DNA from: Cyanobium sp. CZS25K
Lineage (GTDB): Bacteria > Cyanobacteriota > Cyanobacteriia > PCC-6307 > Cyanobiaceae
Reading direction: 5' to 3'
DNA: 64,000 bases
NCBI GenBank assembly: GCA_030373325.1
Contig: JAUCZB010000007.1
Location: forward strand, 62,001-126,000
This document shows, in pieces, positions 29,342-38,293 of the stretch. Position 1 is the stretch's first letter; every line of letters begins with the position of its first letter. Position numbers and translations under genes: made by a program. A model generated the notes under the pieces. That model did no database searches. It had not been told where the DNA came from and worked only from the letters and a program-made list of their open reading frames with translations.

Positions 29342-30616
29342 TCAGGTTCCTTCCGTGCTGGCGAGGGTGATCTGGACCCGTTCGATGCGGGGTCCATCCA
29401 TGGTGAGCACGTCGATGCGGACCCCGTGCCAGCGGAGACCTTCCCCCGGAGAGGGGATGTGCTGCAGACGTTCGAGCACGAAGCCGGCCAACGTGTGATG
29501 GCCCTCCGCCTCGGGCAGCTGCAGGCCCAGCTGGCGGTTGAGTTCGACGATCTCCAGATCCCCCGCCGCCGACCAGGTGCCGTCGACGAGGGGCAGCAGA
29601 TCCTGGGACGTCTGCAGGGGGTTGTCGTCCTCGCCGACGATCTCGCCGGTGAGATCGGCCACGGTGACCAGCCCCTCGGTGCCGCCGTGCTCATCCACCA
29701 CCACCAGCAGGGGCTGACCGCTGCGGATCAGCGGCAGCAGATCGGCCAGGGAGGCGCTTTCCTGCACCTGGGCCACCGGCAGAATCCAGGGCGCCAGGGG
29801 GGTCTCTGGACGCAGCAGGCCCCTGGCGATCGGCTCGGCCAGCCGCCGGAGGTCAAGCATGCCGCGCACGTCATCGAGGGAACTGCCGATCACCGGGAAG
29901 CGGGCGTGCTGGCTGGTATGCACCGATTTCATCATCTCGGCGAAGGTCACCTCCACCGGCAGGGTGACCATGCCGGAGCGCGGCATCATCACTTCCCGCA
30001 CCAGCGTGTCCCGCAGGGAGAAAACCCCCTCCAGGATGCTGCGCTCGTCCGGCATCAGACCGGTGACACTGCCGCTCTCGATCAGGGTTTCCAGCTCGCC
30101 GGCCGACAGCACCGGCACCAGCTCATCCCAGTTGCGTGGCAAGCCCAGCAGCCGCAGCAGGCCGCCACTGAAGCGCTCGATCAGCAGCAGCAACGGGGCC
30201 AGGGTGCGGGTGAGCGACTCCAGCGGCGGTGCCAGCCGCAGGGCCGAACCCTCAGGACGGTGGAGCACCCAGGCCTTGGGCACCAGTCCTCCCAGCAGGG
30301 TGGCCAGCAGGGCCAGCGTCAGGAAGACCACCGCATCGATCCAGCCCTGTTCGCTCCATCCCATCCAGCCGGCCACCTGCTCCGCCAGGCCCCGGGCGAG
30401 CCAGCCCATGGCCAGCAGCGCCAGCACCAGGCCCAGCTGGGTGGCCACCAGGACGGTCCGCATCCGGTGCTGCAGCCGGGCCACGGACCGGGCCCCGGGC
30501 TCCTCCGCCTCCTCGAGCTGCTGCACCCGGCTGGGCCGCAGCCGAATCAAGGCAAGCTCCCCGGCGGCGAAGAAGGCCAGCAGGGCCAACAGGATCGCCA
30601 GGACCAGAAAGCGCAT
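29342..30616 (-). CDS. CNNM/CorC-type membrane protein (DUF21-CBS-CorC_HlyC)
   Basis: This 424-residue protein has an N-terminal DUF21 membrane domain with about four helices. Two CBS domains follow (VREVMMPRSGMVTLPV, and LVVVDEHGGTEGLVTVADLT), and then a C-terminal CorC_HlyC domain around GLRWHGVRIDVLTMDGP. Such proteins are linked to magnesium or cobalt efflux or resistance and are often labelled hemolysin-like. The start at 30616 leads straight into the first helix. A small lipoprotein gene lies upstream on the same strand. Confidence 0.9.
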   Translation of the reverse strand: MRFLVLAILLALLAFFAAGELALIRLRPSRVQQLEEAEEPGARSVARLQHRMRTVLVATQLGLVLALLAMGWLARGLAEQVAGWMGWSEQGWIDAVVFLTLALLATLLGGLVPKAWVLHRPEGSALRLAPPLESLTRTLAPLLLLIERFSGGLLRLLGLPRNWDELVPVLSAGELETLIESGSVTGLMPDERSILEGVFSLRDTLVREVMMPRSGMVTLPVEVTFAEMMKSVHTSQHARFPVIGSSLDDVRGMLDLRRLAEPIARGLLRPETPLAPWILPVAQVQESASLADLLPLIRSGQPLLVVVDEHGGTEGLVTVADLTGEIVGEDDNPLQTSQDLLPLVDGTWSAAGDLEIVELNRQLGLQLPEAEGHHTLAGFVLERLQHIPSPGEGLRWHGVRIDVLTMDGPRIERVQITLASTEGT

Positions 30617-30639
30617 CGGTGGGGAGTCGTGGCAGAAGG

Positions 30640-30879
30640 TTAGGCCCCGCGGCCGGGCTCAGCTTTCGCCACCTTCACCGCCCTCGCCACCTTCACCTTG
30701 GTCGCTCCCCTCGCTGTCGTCTCTCTGGGGGCCCCTGCGGCCGGCTGGGCCGGGGCAGGAACGCTCACGCCGTTCTCGCCGCCCTCGACCGGCTTCGGCT
30801 CCGGGGCCTTGGCGCAACCCATGGTGGCCGTGATCAGTCCTGTGGTGGCCAGGAACAGGGCAACGCTCGATCGGGCCAT
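30640..30879 (-). CDS. Small putative lipoprotein with Lys/Ala/Val-rich tail
   Basis: This 79-residue product starts MARSSVALFLATTGLITA, then TMGC, which fits a lipoprotein signal peptide with cysteine at residue 22. The remainder is low complexity: proline/alanine rich and ending with repeated KVKVARAVKVAKAE. The codons of that tail contain two copies of GCCACCTTCACC on the + strand. No domain is recognised. It sits 23 bases upstream of the CNNM/CorC gene on the same strand. Coding status rests on signal peptide quality and codon use. Confidence 0.55.
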   Translation of the reverse strand: MARSSVALFLATTGLITATMGCAKAPEPKPVEGGENGVSVPAPAQPAAGAPRETTARGATKVKVARAVKVAKAEPGRGA

Positions 30880-30973
30880 GCAAGCCAACGCAGCAGGGGA
30901 AATTCTGGCGCAGCAGCGCCCCGGCGGCCGATCCGATGCGACGGTGGCCGGTGACTGATCGAACAGCCGGAGG

Positions 30974-31639
30974 ATGCCGTTCCGTCTCGAACCCCTGCTG
31001 AGCGACGGCCAGGTCGAGGAGCTGCGCCTGGCTCTGCTGGCGGAGGACACCCCCTGGCGGGATGGGGCCGAAACGGCCGGGTGGCACGCCCGGGGCGTGA
31101 AGCGCAACCGCCAGCTGGATCCCAGCTGCGTGCTGCACCAGACCCTCGCCTCCGCCCTCGGCGACCAGCTGCTGCAGCATCCTCTGCTCCAGGCGGCGGC
31201 TCTGCCCGTGCAGCTGCACAACCTGCGCTTCAGCCGCTGCGGCCCCGGCGAAGGCTACGGCCGCCATGTCGACAATGCCTACATGGCCGGCGGCCGTTCC
31301 GATCTCTCCTTCACCCTGTTCCTGAGCGATCCGGCCCACTACCAGGGTGGGGATCTGGTGCTGGAGGACCCGGGCGGCGAATCTGCCATCCGGCTGCCCC
31401 CCGGCCATGCCCTGGTGTATCCGAGTTCCCTGCTGCATCGGGTGGAGCCGGTGACCCGGGGCGAGCGGCTGGTGGCCCTGGGCTGGATCCAGAGCCGGAT
31501 CCGCCGCAGCGACCGACGCGAACTGCTGTTCGAGCTCGACACCGCCCGCCGTGCCCTGTTCCAGGAGCAGGGAAAGGACGAGATCTTCGACCTGCTCAGC
31601 CGCTGCTACACCAACCTGCTGAGGATGTGGGGGGAATGA
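30974..31639 (+). CDS. PKHD-type Fe(II)/2-oxoglutarate hydroxylase (PiuC/YbiX family)
   Basis: The 221-residue protein has the double-stranded beta-helix signature. The iron ligands are in GYGRHVDNAYM (HxD) and VYPSSLLHRVEPVTRGERL (distal H and the arginine that binds 2-oxoglutarate). FTLFLSDPAHYQGGDLVL lies between them. These enzymes are often iron-regulated near TonB receptors, but no such gene is nearby and the substrate is unknown. A tRNA gene on the other strand follows within ten bases. Confidence 0.9.
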   Translation: MPFRLEPLLSDGQVEELRLALLAEDTPWRDGAETAGWHARGVKRNRQLDPSCVLHQTLASALGDQLLQHPLLQAAALPVQLHNLRFSRCGPGEGYGRHVDNAYMAGGRSDLSFTLFLSDPAHYQGGDLVLEDPGGESAIRLPPGHALVYPSSLLHRVEPVTRGERLVALGWIQSRIRRSDRRELLFELDTARRALFQEQGKDEIFDLLSRCYTNLLRMWGE

Positions 31640-31645
31640 GGGGGA

Positions 31646-31718
31646 TGGGGGTCCCGGGGATCGAACCCGGCTAAGGCGAATTATGAGTTCGCTGCATTCA
31701 CCAGATTGCTAGACCCCC
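31646..31718 (-). tRNA. tRNA with anticodon CAT (elongator Met or Ile2)
   Basis: This is a complete 73-base cloverleaf. The acceptor GGGGGTC pairs with GACCCCC, followed by discriminator A. The D arm is GCA, a ten-base loop containing TGG, then TGC. The anticodon arm is GCGAA-CTCATAA-TTCGC, and the T arm is CCGGG-TTCGATC-CCCGG. The paired first base argues against initiator tRNA. Elongator Met and lysidine-modified Ile2 cannot be separated by eye. CCA is not encoded. Confidence 0.92.
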
Positions 31719-31746
31719 GGGGGCGTCCACCCATGGCCGGGACGTC

Positions 31747-32286
31747 TTACCAAAGTCCCCGGACCGGAGGGGTCCAGGTGGTGCTGGCCGGCGGGTTGAC
31801 GTAGGTGGGAGCGGCCCCTGCGCCGAGGCTGCTGCTGAAGCCGTTGGTGATGTCGGCGGTGCGCTTGGGCATCAAGCCGTTCTGGTCGGTCAGCATCACC
31901 GAAGCGGTGTTCTCGATGGCGGTGCCGTCCCAGATGATGTTCTGATCGGAGAAGCCGAAGGCGACGATCTTGCCGCCATCCCGGCCGGGGATCGAGAGGC
32001 CGAGGGGATCGGTGATCTGGTGCAGCAGGTTGACACCCTGGGCGAAGGGAGCGGAGAAGCTGTAGAAGCGATGCTCCATCAGCTCGGGGGCCGAGCGTGT
32101 CACGCCGCAGCGGGTGACCTCAACCGGCCCCGTGCCTGCTGAGGCGGGCATCGGTGCTTCGAGGGTGGTGGTGCAGAGCACCGGCCCGGCCATGGCAGGG
32201 GCCAGGAGGGAAACCGCAGCGAGCGGGAGCAGGCCCGCGAAAGGGGCGGCCAGGGACGCGGGCACTGCCAGGATCGGTGCTGTCAT
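31747..32286 (-). CDS. Secreted protein of unknown function
   Basis: The 179-residue protein begins with a signal peptide ending LLAPAMAGP. Two cysteines lie early in the mature part (VLCTTTL and VTRCGVTR). The body contains [21 protein letters not shown], then [20 protein letters not shown], and a Pro/Thr-rich C terminus. I do not recognise a named domain. Codon use and the clear signal peptide make it a real gene, probably periplasmic. It diverges from pyrE with about 100 bases between starts. Confidence 0.65.
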   Translation of the reverse strand: MTAPILAVPASLAAPFAGLLPLAAVSLLAPAMAGPVLCTTTLEAPMPASAGTGPVEVTRCGVTRSAPELMEHRFYSFSAPFAQGVNLLHQITDPLGLSIPGRDGGKIVAFGFSDQNIIWDGTAIENTASVMLTDQNGLMPKRTADITNGFSSSLGAGAAPTYVNPPASTTWTPPVRGLW

Positions 32287-32389
32287 GGGTCGTGCGGCCC
32301 CAGCTCAAGGGCGATTTGCCTGCAGGTTAGCGACCTCTGACGCTCTCCACCATCCATCACCAGCCGCACCCGCCGCCACCTCACCGCCG

Positions 32390-32983
32390 ATGGTCTCCCT
32401 GCCCTCCAGCCCCAGCCACCAGCGCTCCGCCCTGCTCGCCCTGCTGGCGGAACGCGCCTATCGGCTGGGCGACTTCACCCTGGCCTCGGGCCGCCGCAGC
32501 CCGCACTACGTCAACTGCAAGCCGGTGAGCCTGAGCGGCGTCGGCCTGGCGCTGCTGGGCCGCCTGATGCTGGAGCAGGTGGAGCCGGAGTCCGTCGCCG
32601 TGGCGGGGCTGACCCTGGGGGCCGACCCCCTGGTGAGCGCGGTCGCCCTGCAGGCCGCCCTCGAAGGCCGCCACCTCGATGCACTGATCGTGCGCAAGGA
32701 GGCCAAGGGCCACGGCACCGGCGCCTGGCTCGAAGGCCCCCTGCCACCGGCCGGCGCCCGGATCACCGTCCTGGAGGACGTGGTGACGACCGGTGGCTCG
32801 GCCCTGAAGGCCGTGGCCCAGCTGCAGGCAGCGGGTTACGCGGTGGAGCGGGTCGTGGCGATCGTCGATCGTCAGGAGGGGGGGGCCGAGGCGATGGCGG
32901 GGGCCGGGCTGGACCTGCGCAGCCTCTTCCTGCTCGAAGAAGTGGCCGCCACGGCCGCCGGACCGGATGGCGCGGCAGGCTGA
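32390..32983 (+). CDS. pyrE: Orotate phosphoribosyltransferase
   Basis: PyrE adds PRPP to orotate in pyrimidine synthesis. The 197-residue protein shows [20 protein letters not shown] at the start, [16 protein letters not shown], the flexible catalytic loop, and the PRPP motif [18 protein letters not shown]. The ATG at 32390 gives the usual length. ygfZ follows after 20 bases on the same strand. Confidence 0.96.
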   Translation: MVSLPSSPSHQRSALLALLAERAYRLGDFTLASGRRSPHYVNCKPVSLSGVGLALLGRLMLEQVEPESVAVAGLTLGADPLVSAVALQAALEGRHLDALIVRKEAKGHGTGAWLEGPLPPAGARITVLEDVVTTGGSALKAVAQLQAAGYAVERVVAIVDRQEGGAEAMAGAGLDLRSLFLLEEVAATAAGPDGAAG

Positions 32984-33003
32984 AGCCCGCTTCCAGCGAC
33001 GCC

Positions 33004-33981
33004 ATGACCTCCAGCTCTGTACCGCCATCCGCCGCGGCCGATCCCTGGCGGTGGGAGCCACCGGCCCTGAGCCGGTGGTCCCGGCGGGTGGCGCTGTTGC
33101 GGCTCGATGGCCCCGACACCCTGCGGGTGCTGCACGGCCAGACCAGCCAGGCGCTGGAGGGGGCCCGGCCCGGCCAGTGGCTGGGCACCTGCTGCATCGG
33201 CCCCACGGCCCGCATGCGGGCCGTGGCGGAGGTGCTGGTGGACGCCGACGGGGCCTGGCTGGTGATCGTCGCCGGGGATCCCGAGGCCGTGCGCACCGGC
33301 CTCGACCGGGTGCTGTTTCCCGCCGACCGGGTGCGGCTGGGTCCGGTGACACCGGCCTGCCTGCATCAGCCCCTGGGAACGGAGGGGCCGGACGCCACGG
33401 CCGCCGGCACCTGGGCCGTCCTCGATGGCTCGGCGGGTTGGCGGCTGGGGGACGCCCTGCTGCTGCCGGCCGACGCCCCACTCCCCCCCTGGCTGGCCGA
33501 GCGTCACCCCCTGGAGCCGCAGGAGGCGGAACGCTGGCGGCTCCAGCAGGGCCTGCCTGCCGCGCCGGGGGAAATCAACGAGGACACCAACCCCTTCGAA
33601 CTGGGGCTGGCCGCCCGGGTGAGCCTGACCAAGGGCTGCTACGTCGGCCAGGAGACCCTCGCCAAGCTCGCCACCTACGACGGGGTCAAGCGGCAACTGC
33701 GGCGCTGGCAGGCCGCTGAGGGCCGTGGCGAGGCCGTCGCTGCCGGCACCCCGCTGCAGGACGGGAAGGGGGGCCGGGCCGGGCTGATCACCTCCGGCCT
33801 CGAACTCCCGGGTGGCCAGGGCTGGATCGGCCTGGCCCTGGTGCGCCGGGCCTGCCTGGAGGAGCCTGAGCTGTGGGCCGGGCCGGCGCCTGGCACCCGT
33901 CTGCGCCTCTCGCTGCCGGAGGTGTTTCAGCCGCCGCCGGTGGGGGCGGGTGGCGGTGGAGGGGGCGGTAAGGCGTCCTGA
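33004..33981 (+). CDS. ygfZ: YgfZ/GcvT-domain folate-binding protein
   Basis: This 325-residue protein is related to the glycine-cleavage T protein and carries the YgfZ hallmark LTKGCYVGQETLAKLATYDG. The KGCYVGQE motif is needed for folate-dependent support of Fe-S cluster enzymes in E. coli. The N-terminal HGQTSQALEGARPGQW matches the family. It ends with an unusual Gly/Pro-rich tail (PPPVGAGGGGGGGKAS) whose DNA overlaps the 3' end of the convergent nuclease gene by 55 bases, so the tail may reflect that overlap. Confidence 0.9.
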   Translation: MTSSSVPPSAAADPWRWEPPALSRWSRRVALLRLDGPDTLRVLHGQTSQALEGARPGQWLGTCCIGPTARMRAVAEVLVDADGAWLVIVAGDPEAVRTGLDRVLFPADRVRLGPVTPACLHQPLGTEGPDATAAGTWAVLDGSAGWRLGDALLLPADAPLPPWLAERHPLEPQEAERWRLQQGLPAAPGEINEDTNPFELGLAARVSLTKGCYVGQETLAKLATYDGVKRQLRRWQAAEGRGEAVAAGTPLQDGKGGRAGLITSGLELPGGQGWIGLALVRRACLEEPELWAGPAPGTRLRLSLPEVFQPPPVGAGGGGGGGKAS

Positions 33982-35468
33982 TCCAGCAGCCAGCGCACCA
34001 CCGCCCAGGTGGCCAGGCTGTCGTCCTGGTTGTAGCGGAAGATGCGCTGCAGCTTGCGGCCCAGGGCGCCCCGGCTCGGACGCCGGGGACCGCCGGAGCC
34101 CTCCCGCCACTGGCGCCACCAGAGCAGGCAGCGAGCGCCGTCGACACCTTTCTGGCTCCAGGTGAAGCCCAGCCAGCCCGCCACCGCCTTCAGCCCGTAG
34201 CTGTTCACCGGCAGCAGCCAGTGGCGCCGCAGCCGCTGATGCACGTCCACCAGCCGGCCCCGCAGCCGCTCCCGCTCCGCCTCGCTGGCCCCCTGGCGCT
34301 CGGCCAGGCGCAGCAGGGAGACCGATTCGGTCTCGCCGTAGTGGAGGACGGGCCAGTCGGGATAGCGGGCCAGCAGGGTGCTCAGGCGCCGCCAGAGAAG
34401 GGCCTCGCCGTGCTCGTGCAGGGCCATCAGGGGCTGGTAGCGGCCCAGGATCTCCCCGGGGCCCGGGGCCTCAGGCCAGCGTCCGTCGGGGCCGCGCTCC
34501 AGCCGCACCAGGCCGTGCAGGAAGTCATCGCGGGCATCGGGATCCGATTCGATGTCGTAGAGGAGCACTCCGGGGGCCGCCGCCAGCTCCGGCAGAGCAG
34601 GGCCGGCCCCCTCGCCGCTGCGCCGGGGTGCGCCCTCCTGCTGCACCCTGGCCTGGGCCACCAGCTTGGGGGCCACCTCCCGGTGCTGCTCGCTGTGCAC
34701 GGCCATGTCCTCGGCCAGCCGATCCGGATCGGCCGCCGCCAGCTGGTCGAGGCTGGCGATGCCCAGCTCCAGCAACAGATCGCGGCGCTTGCCGCCGATG
34801 CCGCTCACCTCGCTGAGGTGCCCCTCGGCGGCCGCGACCCGGTCACAGGCTCCGCGCCAGCTGCAGAGCGTGCATTTCTTGCGATCGCTGACCAGGGGCG
34901 GCGGCTCGCGGCGGGCCAGCTCGAGGGCCAGCCGCTCCAGGCTCTCGTCAAGTTGACGCTGCAGCGAGCCTCCGAGGGCCAGCCGCTCCCGCTCCAGCCC
35001 CCTGTCGGCACCCGCCACCACCAGGCCATGGGGCACGGGCGCCCTTTGGTGCTCCGCCAGCAGCCGCCCCCAGAGGGCGAGCAGCACCCGGTGCTCCCGG
35101 GTGAGTCGCCGCCCCTGGCGGGCCAGCACCGGCCGGTAGCTGTGGGCGCCCCAGCGGCTGGGCCCCTCGACCCGCTCCAGCAGGCTCGGATGGGCTTCCA
35201 GGCGCGTGCCCCGAGGGCCGGCTCCCACCAGCCGCAGTCCCACCACACCGGGCGCCCCGGCCAGGCAGGCCGCCTCCCCATGGCCGGGGCGCTGGGGCAG
35301 CAGGCTCTGAAAACTGCGCAGCTGGTCGTCAAGGGCCAGGGCGCGATGGGCACTCCACAGGCGCTCGTGCGGCGGACCGTGGAGGTCGAGCCAGGCCCGC
35401 CGCCGGCAGCGCACCCAGCTGCGCAGCAGCCGGTCGGTGAGGACGGGAGCGTCCGGGGACTGGGCCAT
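33927..35468 (-). CDS. TM0106-family RecB-like putative nuclease
   Basis: The 513-residue protein combines an N-terminal RecB-type nuclease-like region with a C-terminal RNase H-like domain containing LLYDIESDPDARDDFLHGLV and RYNQDDSLATWAVVRWLL. Cysteines in WVRCRRRAW and CTLCSWRGAC are arranged like an Fe-S cluster site. A helix-hairpin-helix-like stretch lies at SGIGGKRRDLLLELGIASL. The biochemical role is unproven. The C terminus is a polyproline tail encoded antisense to the Gly-rich end of ygfZ. Confidence 0.87.
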   Translation of the reverse strand: MAQSPDAPVLTDRLLRSWVRCRRRAWLDLHGPPHERLWSAHRALALDDQLRSFQSLLPQRPGHGEAACLAGAPGVVGLRLVGAGPRGTRLEAHPSLLERVEGPSRWGAHSYRPVLARQGRRLTREHRVLLALWGRLLAEHQRAPVPHGLVVAGADRGLERERLALGGSLQRQLDESLERLALELARREPPPLVSDRKKCTLCSWRGACDRVAAAEGHLSEVSGIGGKRRDLLLELGIASLDQLAAADPDRLAEDMAVHSEQHREVAPKLVAQARVQQEGAPRRSGEGAGPALPELAAAPGVLLYDIESDPDARDDFLHGLVRLERGPDGRWPEAPGPGEILGRYQPLMALHEHGEALLWRRLSTLLARYPDWPVLHYGETESVSLLRLAERQGASEAERERLRGRLVDVHQRLRRHWLLPVNSYGLKAVAGWLGFTWSQKGVDGARCLLWWRQWREGSGGPRRPSRGALGRKLQRIFRYNQDDSLATWAVVRWLLDQDALPPPPPPPAPTGGG

Positions 35469-35583
35469 GGGCTGCAGGCTAGGGGGGCTGGTGGCCTGCC
35501 ATCAGGCCGGCACCCGCTCCGGCCATCGCAAGGGGCCGGCCTGCTACGACCGGCCTGCCCCTTCCCCGCGTCCGCGCCACGCC

Positions 35584-37053
35584 ATGGCCTCCGCCCCCCT
35601 GCCCCTCGAGGCCGGACCGATCCACTTCGGCACCGATGGCTGGCGGGGCCTCCTCGGCGTCGACATCACCATGGAGCGGCTGCTGCCGGTGGCCGCCGCC
35701 GCCGCCCGGGAGCTGGCCGCCAGCGCCCCTGAGGGCCTCGCCAGCCGGGAGGTGGTGATCGGCTACGACCGGCGCTTCCTGGCTCCGGAGCTGGCCGAGG
35801 CCATCGCCGCCGCCGTGCGGGGGGCTGATCTGGTGCCGCTGCTGGCGGCCACCCCCGTGCCCACGCCGGCCTGCAGCTGGGCGGTGGTGGAGCGCAAGGC
35901 CCTGGGGGCGCTGGTGATCACCGCCAGCCACAACCCGCCGGAATGGCTGGGCTTGAAGATCAAGGGCCCCTTCGGCGGCTCGGTGGAAGGCGACTTCACC
36001 GCCCGGGTGGAGCGGCGCCTGGCCGCCGGGGGCCTCAGTGTGCCGATCCCCGGCAGCACCGAGCGCTTCGATGCCATGGGCACCTACCTGGCCGGGCTCG
36101 CCGCCAAGGTCGACACCGCAGCCCTGGTGCGGGGTCTGGCCGCCAGCGGTCTGCAGGTGATCGTGGATCCGATGCACGGCTCGGCCGCCGGGGGCCTGCC
36201 GGCCCTGCTGGGCGAAGCGGGCGCCGCCGCCGGCGTGATCCGGGAGATCCGCAGTGAGCGGGATCCCCTGTTCGGCGGCCACCCGCCCGAACCGCTGGCG
36301 CCCTACCTGGAGCAGCTGATCGCCGAGGTGCGCCAGGCCACGGCGGCGGGCCGGCCGGCGGTGGGCATCGTCTTCGACGGCGATGGCGACCGCATCGCCG
36401 CGGTGGACGAGCAGGGCCGCTTCTGCAGCACCCAGCTGCTGATGCCCCTGCTGATCGACCACCTGGCCCGGGCCCGCCGGCTGGGGGGCCGCGTCGTGAA
36501 GACCGTGAGTGGCTCCGATCTGATGGCCCTGGTGGCGGAAGACCTGGGCCGGGAGGTGATCGAGATGCCGGTGGGGTTCAAGTACATCGCCGCCGAGATG
36601 CTGAGCGGCGAGGTGCTGGTGGGGGGGGAGGAATCGGGCGGGGTGGGCTTCGGCATCCACCTGCCCGAGCGGGATGCCCTGTTCGCCGCCCTGCTGCTGA
36701 TCGAGGCCCTGGTGGAAGGGGGGCTGCCCCTTGGTGCCCGTCTGGAGGCCCTCCAGGAGCGCTGCGGTGGCGCCAGCGTCTACGACCGGCTGGATCTGCG
36801 CCTGCCGGACATGGCCAGCCGCGGCCGGCTGGAGACCCTGCTGGCCCAGGCACCGCCAGCGGAGGTGGCCGGAGCGGCGGTGCTGGAGGTGAACCGCACC
36901 GATGGGGTCAAGTTGCGGATGGGCCCCAGCCACTGGCTGATGCTGCGCTTCTCCGGCACCGAACCGCTGCTGCGCCTCTACTGCGAAGCCCCCGACGCCG
37001 ATCGGGTGCAGGCGGTGCTGGCGTGGGCGCGCCAGCTGGCGGAGGCGATCTGA
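35584..37053 (+). CDS. Phosphoglucomutase/phosphomannomutase family protein
   Basis: This four-domain alpha-D-phosphohexomutase has 489 residues. FGTDGWRGLLG is near the N terminus, the catalytic serine is in VITASHNPPEWLGLKIKG, the metal loop is VFDGDGDRIAAVDEQG, the sugar-binding loop is GGEESGGVGFG, and RFSGTEPLLRLYCE forms the phosphate-binding C-terminal domain. Whether it prefers glucose, mannose or glucosamine phosphates cannot be told. It overlaps rdgB by one base (TGATG), so the two are coupled. Confidence 0.92.
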   Translation: MASAPLPLEAGPIHFGTDGWRGLLGVDITMERLLPVAAAAARELAASAPEGLASREVVIGYDRRFLAPELAEAIAAAVRGADLVPLLAATPVPTPACSWAVVERKALGALVITASHNPPEWLGLKIKGPFGGSVEGDFTARVERRLAAGGLSVPIPGSTERFDAMGTYLAGLAAKVDTAALVRGLAASGLQVIVDPMHGSAAGGLPALLGEAGAAAGVIREIRSERDPLFGGHPPEPLAPYLEQLIAEVRQATAAGRPAVGIVFDGDGDRIAAVDEQGRFCSTQLLMPLLIDHLARARRLGGRVVKTVSGSDLMALVAEDLGREVIEMPVGFKYIAAEMLSGEVLVGGEESGGVGFGIHLPERDALFAALLLIEALVEGGLPLGARLEALQERCGGASVYDRLDLRLPDMASRGRLETLLAQAPPAEVAGAAVLEVNRTDGVKLRMGPSHWLMLRFSGTEPLLRLYCEAPDADRVQAVLAWARQLAEAI

Positions 37054-37700
37054 TGGCCGCCCCAGCGGAGCCCCCGACGGCGCCAACCGTGCTGGTGATC
37101 GCCAGCGGCAACGCCGGCAAGATCAGGGAGTTCGCCCACCTGCTGGCCTCCCTGCCCCTGGAGGTGCGCCCCCAGCCGGAGGGCCTGGCGGTGGAGGAAA
37201 CGGGCACCACGTTTGCCGCCAACGCTCGACTGAAGGCCGAAGCGGTGGCCCGCGCCACCGACCACTGGGCCCTGGCGGACGACTCCGGCCTGGCGGTGGC
37301 GGCCCTGGGCGGCGCCCCTGGGGTGCATTCGGCCCGCTTCGCCGACACCGATGCGGCCCGGATCGCAAGGCTGCTGAAGGAGCTGGGCGATGCCGACCGG
37401 AAGCGGCGCGCTCAGGGTCTTTCGCCGGACCGCCGGGCCGCCTTCGTGGCCGCCCTGGCCGTGGCCGATCCCTCGGGCGCCGTGCGGCTGGAGGTGGAGG
37501 GCCGCTGCGACGGGGTGATCCTGGAGGCCCCGCGGGGCAGCGGTGGCTTCGGTTACGACCCGGTGTTCTTCGTGCCGGAGACGGGCCTGAGCTACGCCGA
37601 GATGGACAAGGGCCTCAAGGGCCGGATCGGTCACCGTGGCAGGGCCTTCGCCCTGCTGGAGCCGGAGCTGCACGATCTGCTGTCAATCCCTGCCTGCTGA
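37053..37700 (+). CDS. rdgB: dITP/XTP pyrophosphatase (RdgB/HAM1)
   Basis: This house-cleaning enzyme hydrolyses ITP, dITP and XTP. The 215-residue protein has VIASGNAGKIREFAHLL, ETGTTFAANARLKAEA, ALADDSGLAVAALGGAPGVH and the C-terminal GFGYDPVFFVPETG. The ATG overlaps the stop of the mutase gene. Downstream begins a compositionally different stretch with a decayed glycosyltransferase. Confidence 0.95.
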   Translation: MAAPAEPPTAPTVLVIASGNAGKIREFAHLLASLPLEVRPQPEGLAVEETGTTFAANARLKAEAVARATDHWALADDSGLAVAALGGAPGVHSARFADTDAARIARLLKELGDADRKRRAQGLSPDRRAAFVAALAVADPSGAVRLEVEGRCDGVILEAPRGSGGFGYDPVFFVPETGLSYAEMDKGLKGRIGHRGRAFALLEPELHDLLSIPAC

Positions 37701-37729
37701 CGCCAGCGCCCTGCAGAAGAACATCCACT

Positions 37730-38230
37730 TTGGGCATCATGAATCTGAATCCAGCGATCCGATTTCAGGGTCAATCAGTGCACCGATGCATCGCTTTACA
37801 GTTGATGCCTATCAGAGGCTCCCGGACGCATTGAAAGAAAACCGCAAGGCCATTGCAGCGATGAACAGCGATGGCGCGTATCGCCTCTACGAGAAAAAAA
37901 TTGCAAGCTCCTTCAGGACAATTTCGGGGACGAGGTCTACGCGCGCCACAACCGCATCAATCCATCCTTCGCAGCAGCCAGATCTGACCTTTTTCGCTAT
38001 CTGTGCATCTACGCTTGCGGAGGGATTTATCTCGATGTCAAAGCCGATCGATGTGCGCAGGCTGATCTTTGCCTGCATCCGTCCCAGCATGGATCAGCAT
38101 CCCCATCGTGTTGTTGTCGATGTCATTCAGCAGCAAAAGCTCTGTGCGAGTTACGCCCAACAGACAGCTCCGCTCATTCGGCAGAAATGGCCCCTGTCGT
38201 GGATCTTCTCCCTGATCAGTGGGCTACGCC
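37730..38230 (+). pseudogene. Frameshifted GT32 (OCH1-type) glycosyltransferase relic
   Basis: One frame reads LPDALKENRKAIAAMNSDG and AYRLYE. After a run of seven A at 37893-37899 the similarity jumps frame and continues LLQDNFGDEVYARHNRINPS, then AARSDLFRYLCIYACGGIYL and DVKAD, the DXD sugar-nucleotide motif of GT32 enzymes. One extra A in the run would rejoin the two. Further on, a third frame gives RPSMDQHPHRVVVDVIQQQ, like the late GT32 region, so at least one more shift exists. Boundaries are approximate. Base composition is lower in GC than the flanking genes, suggesting transferred DNA now decaying. Confidence 0.72.
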
Positions 38231-38293
38231 AGTGGTCAAGAGCGACGCGTTCCGTGCTGACGGCATGGAGGCCCAGGGGCGACCGTGGGGTGG

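Noticed and set aside
31646..31718. Initiator tRNA-fMet
   Set aside because: Positions 1 and 72 form a normal G-C pair, and the three G-C pairs expected in the fMet anticodon stem are absent.
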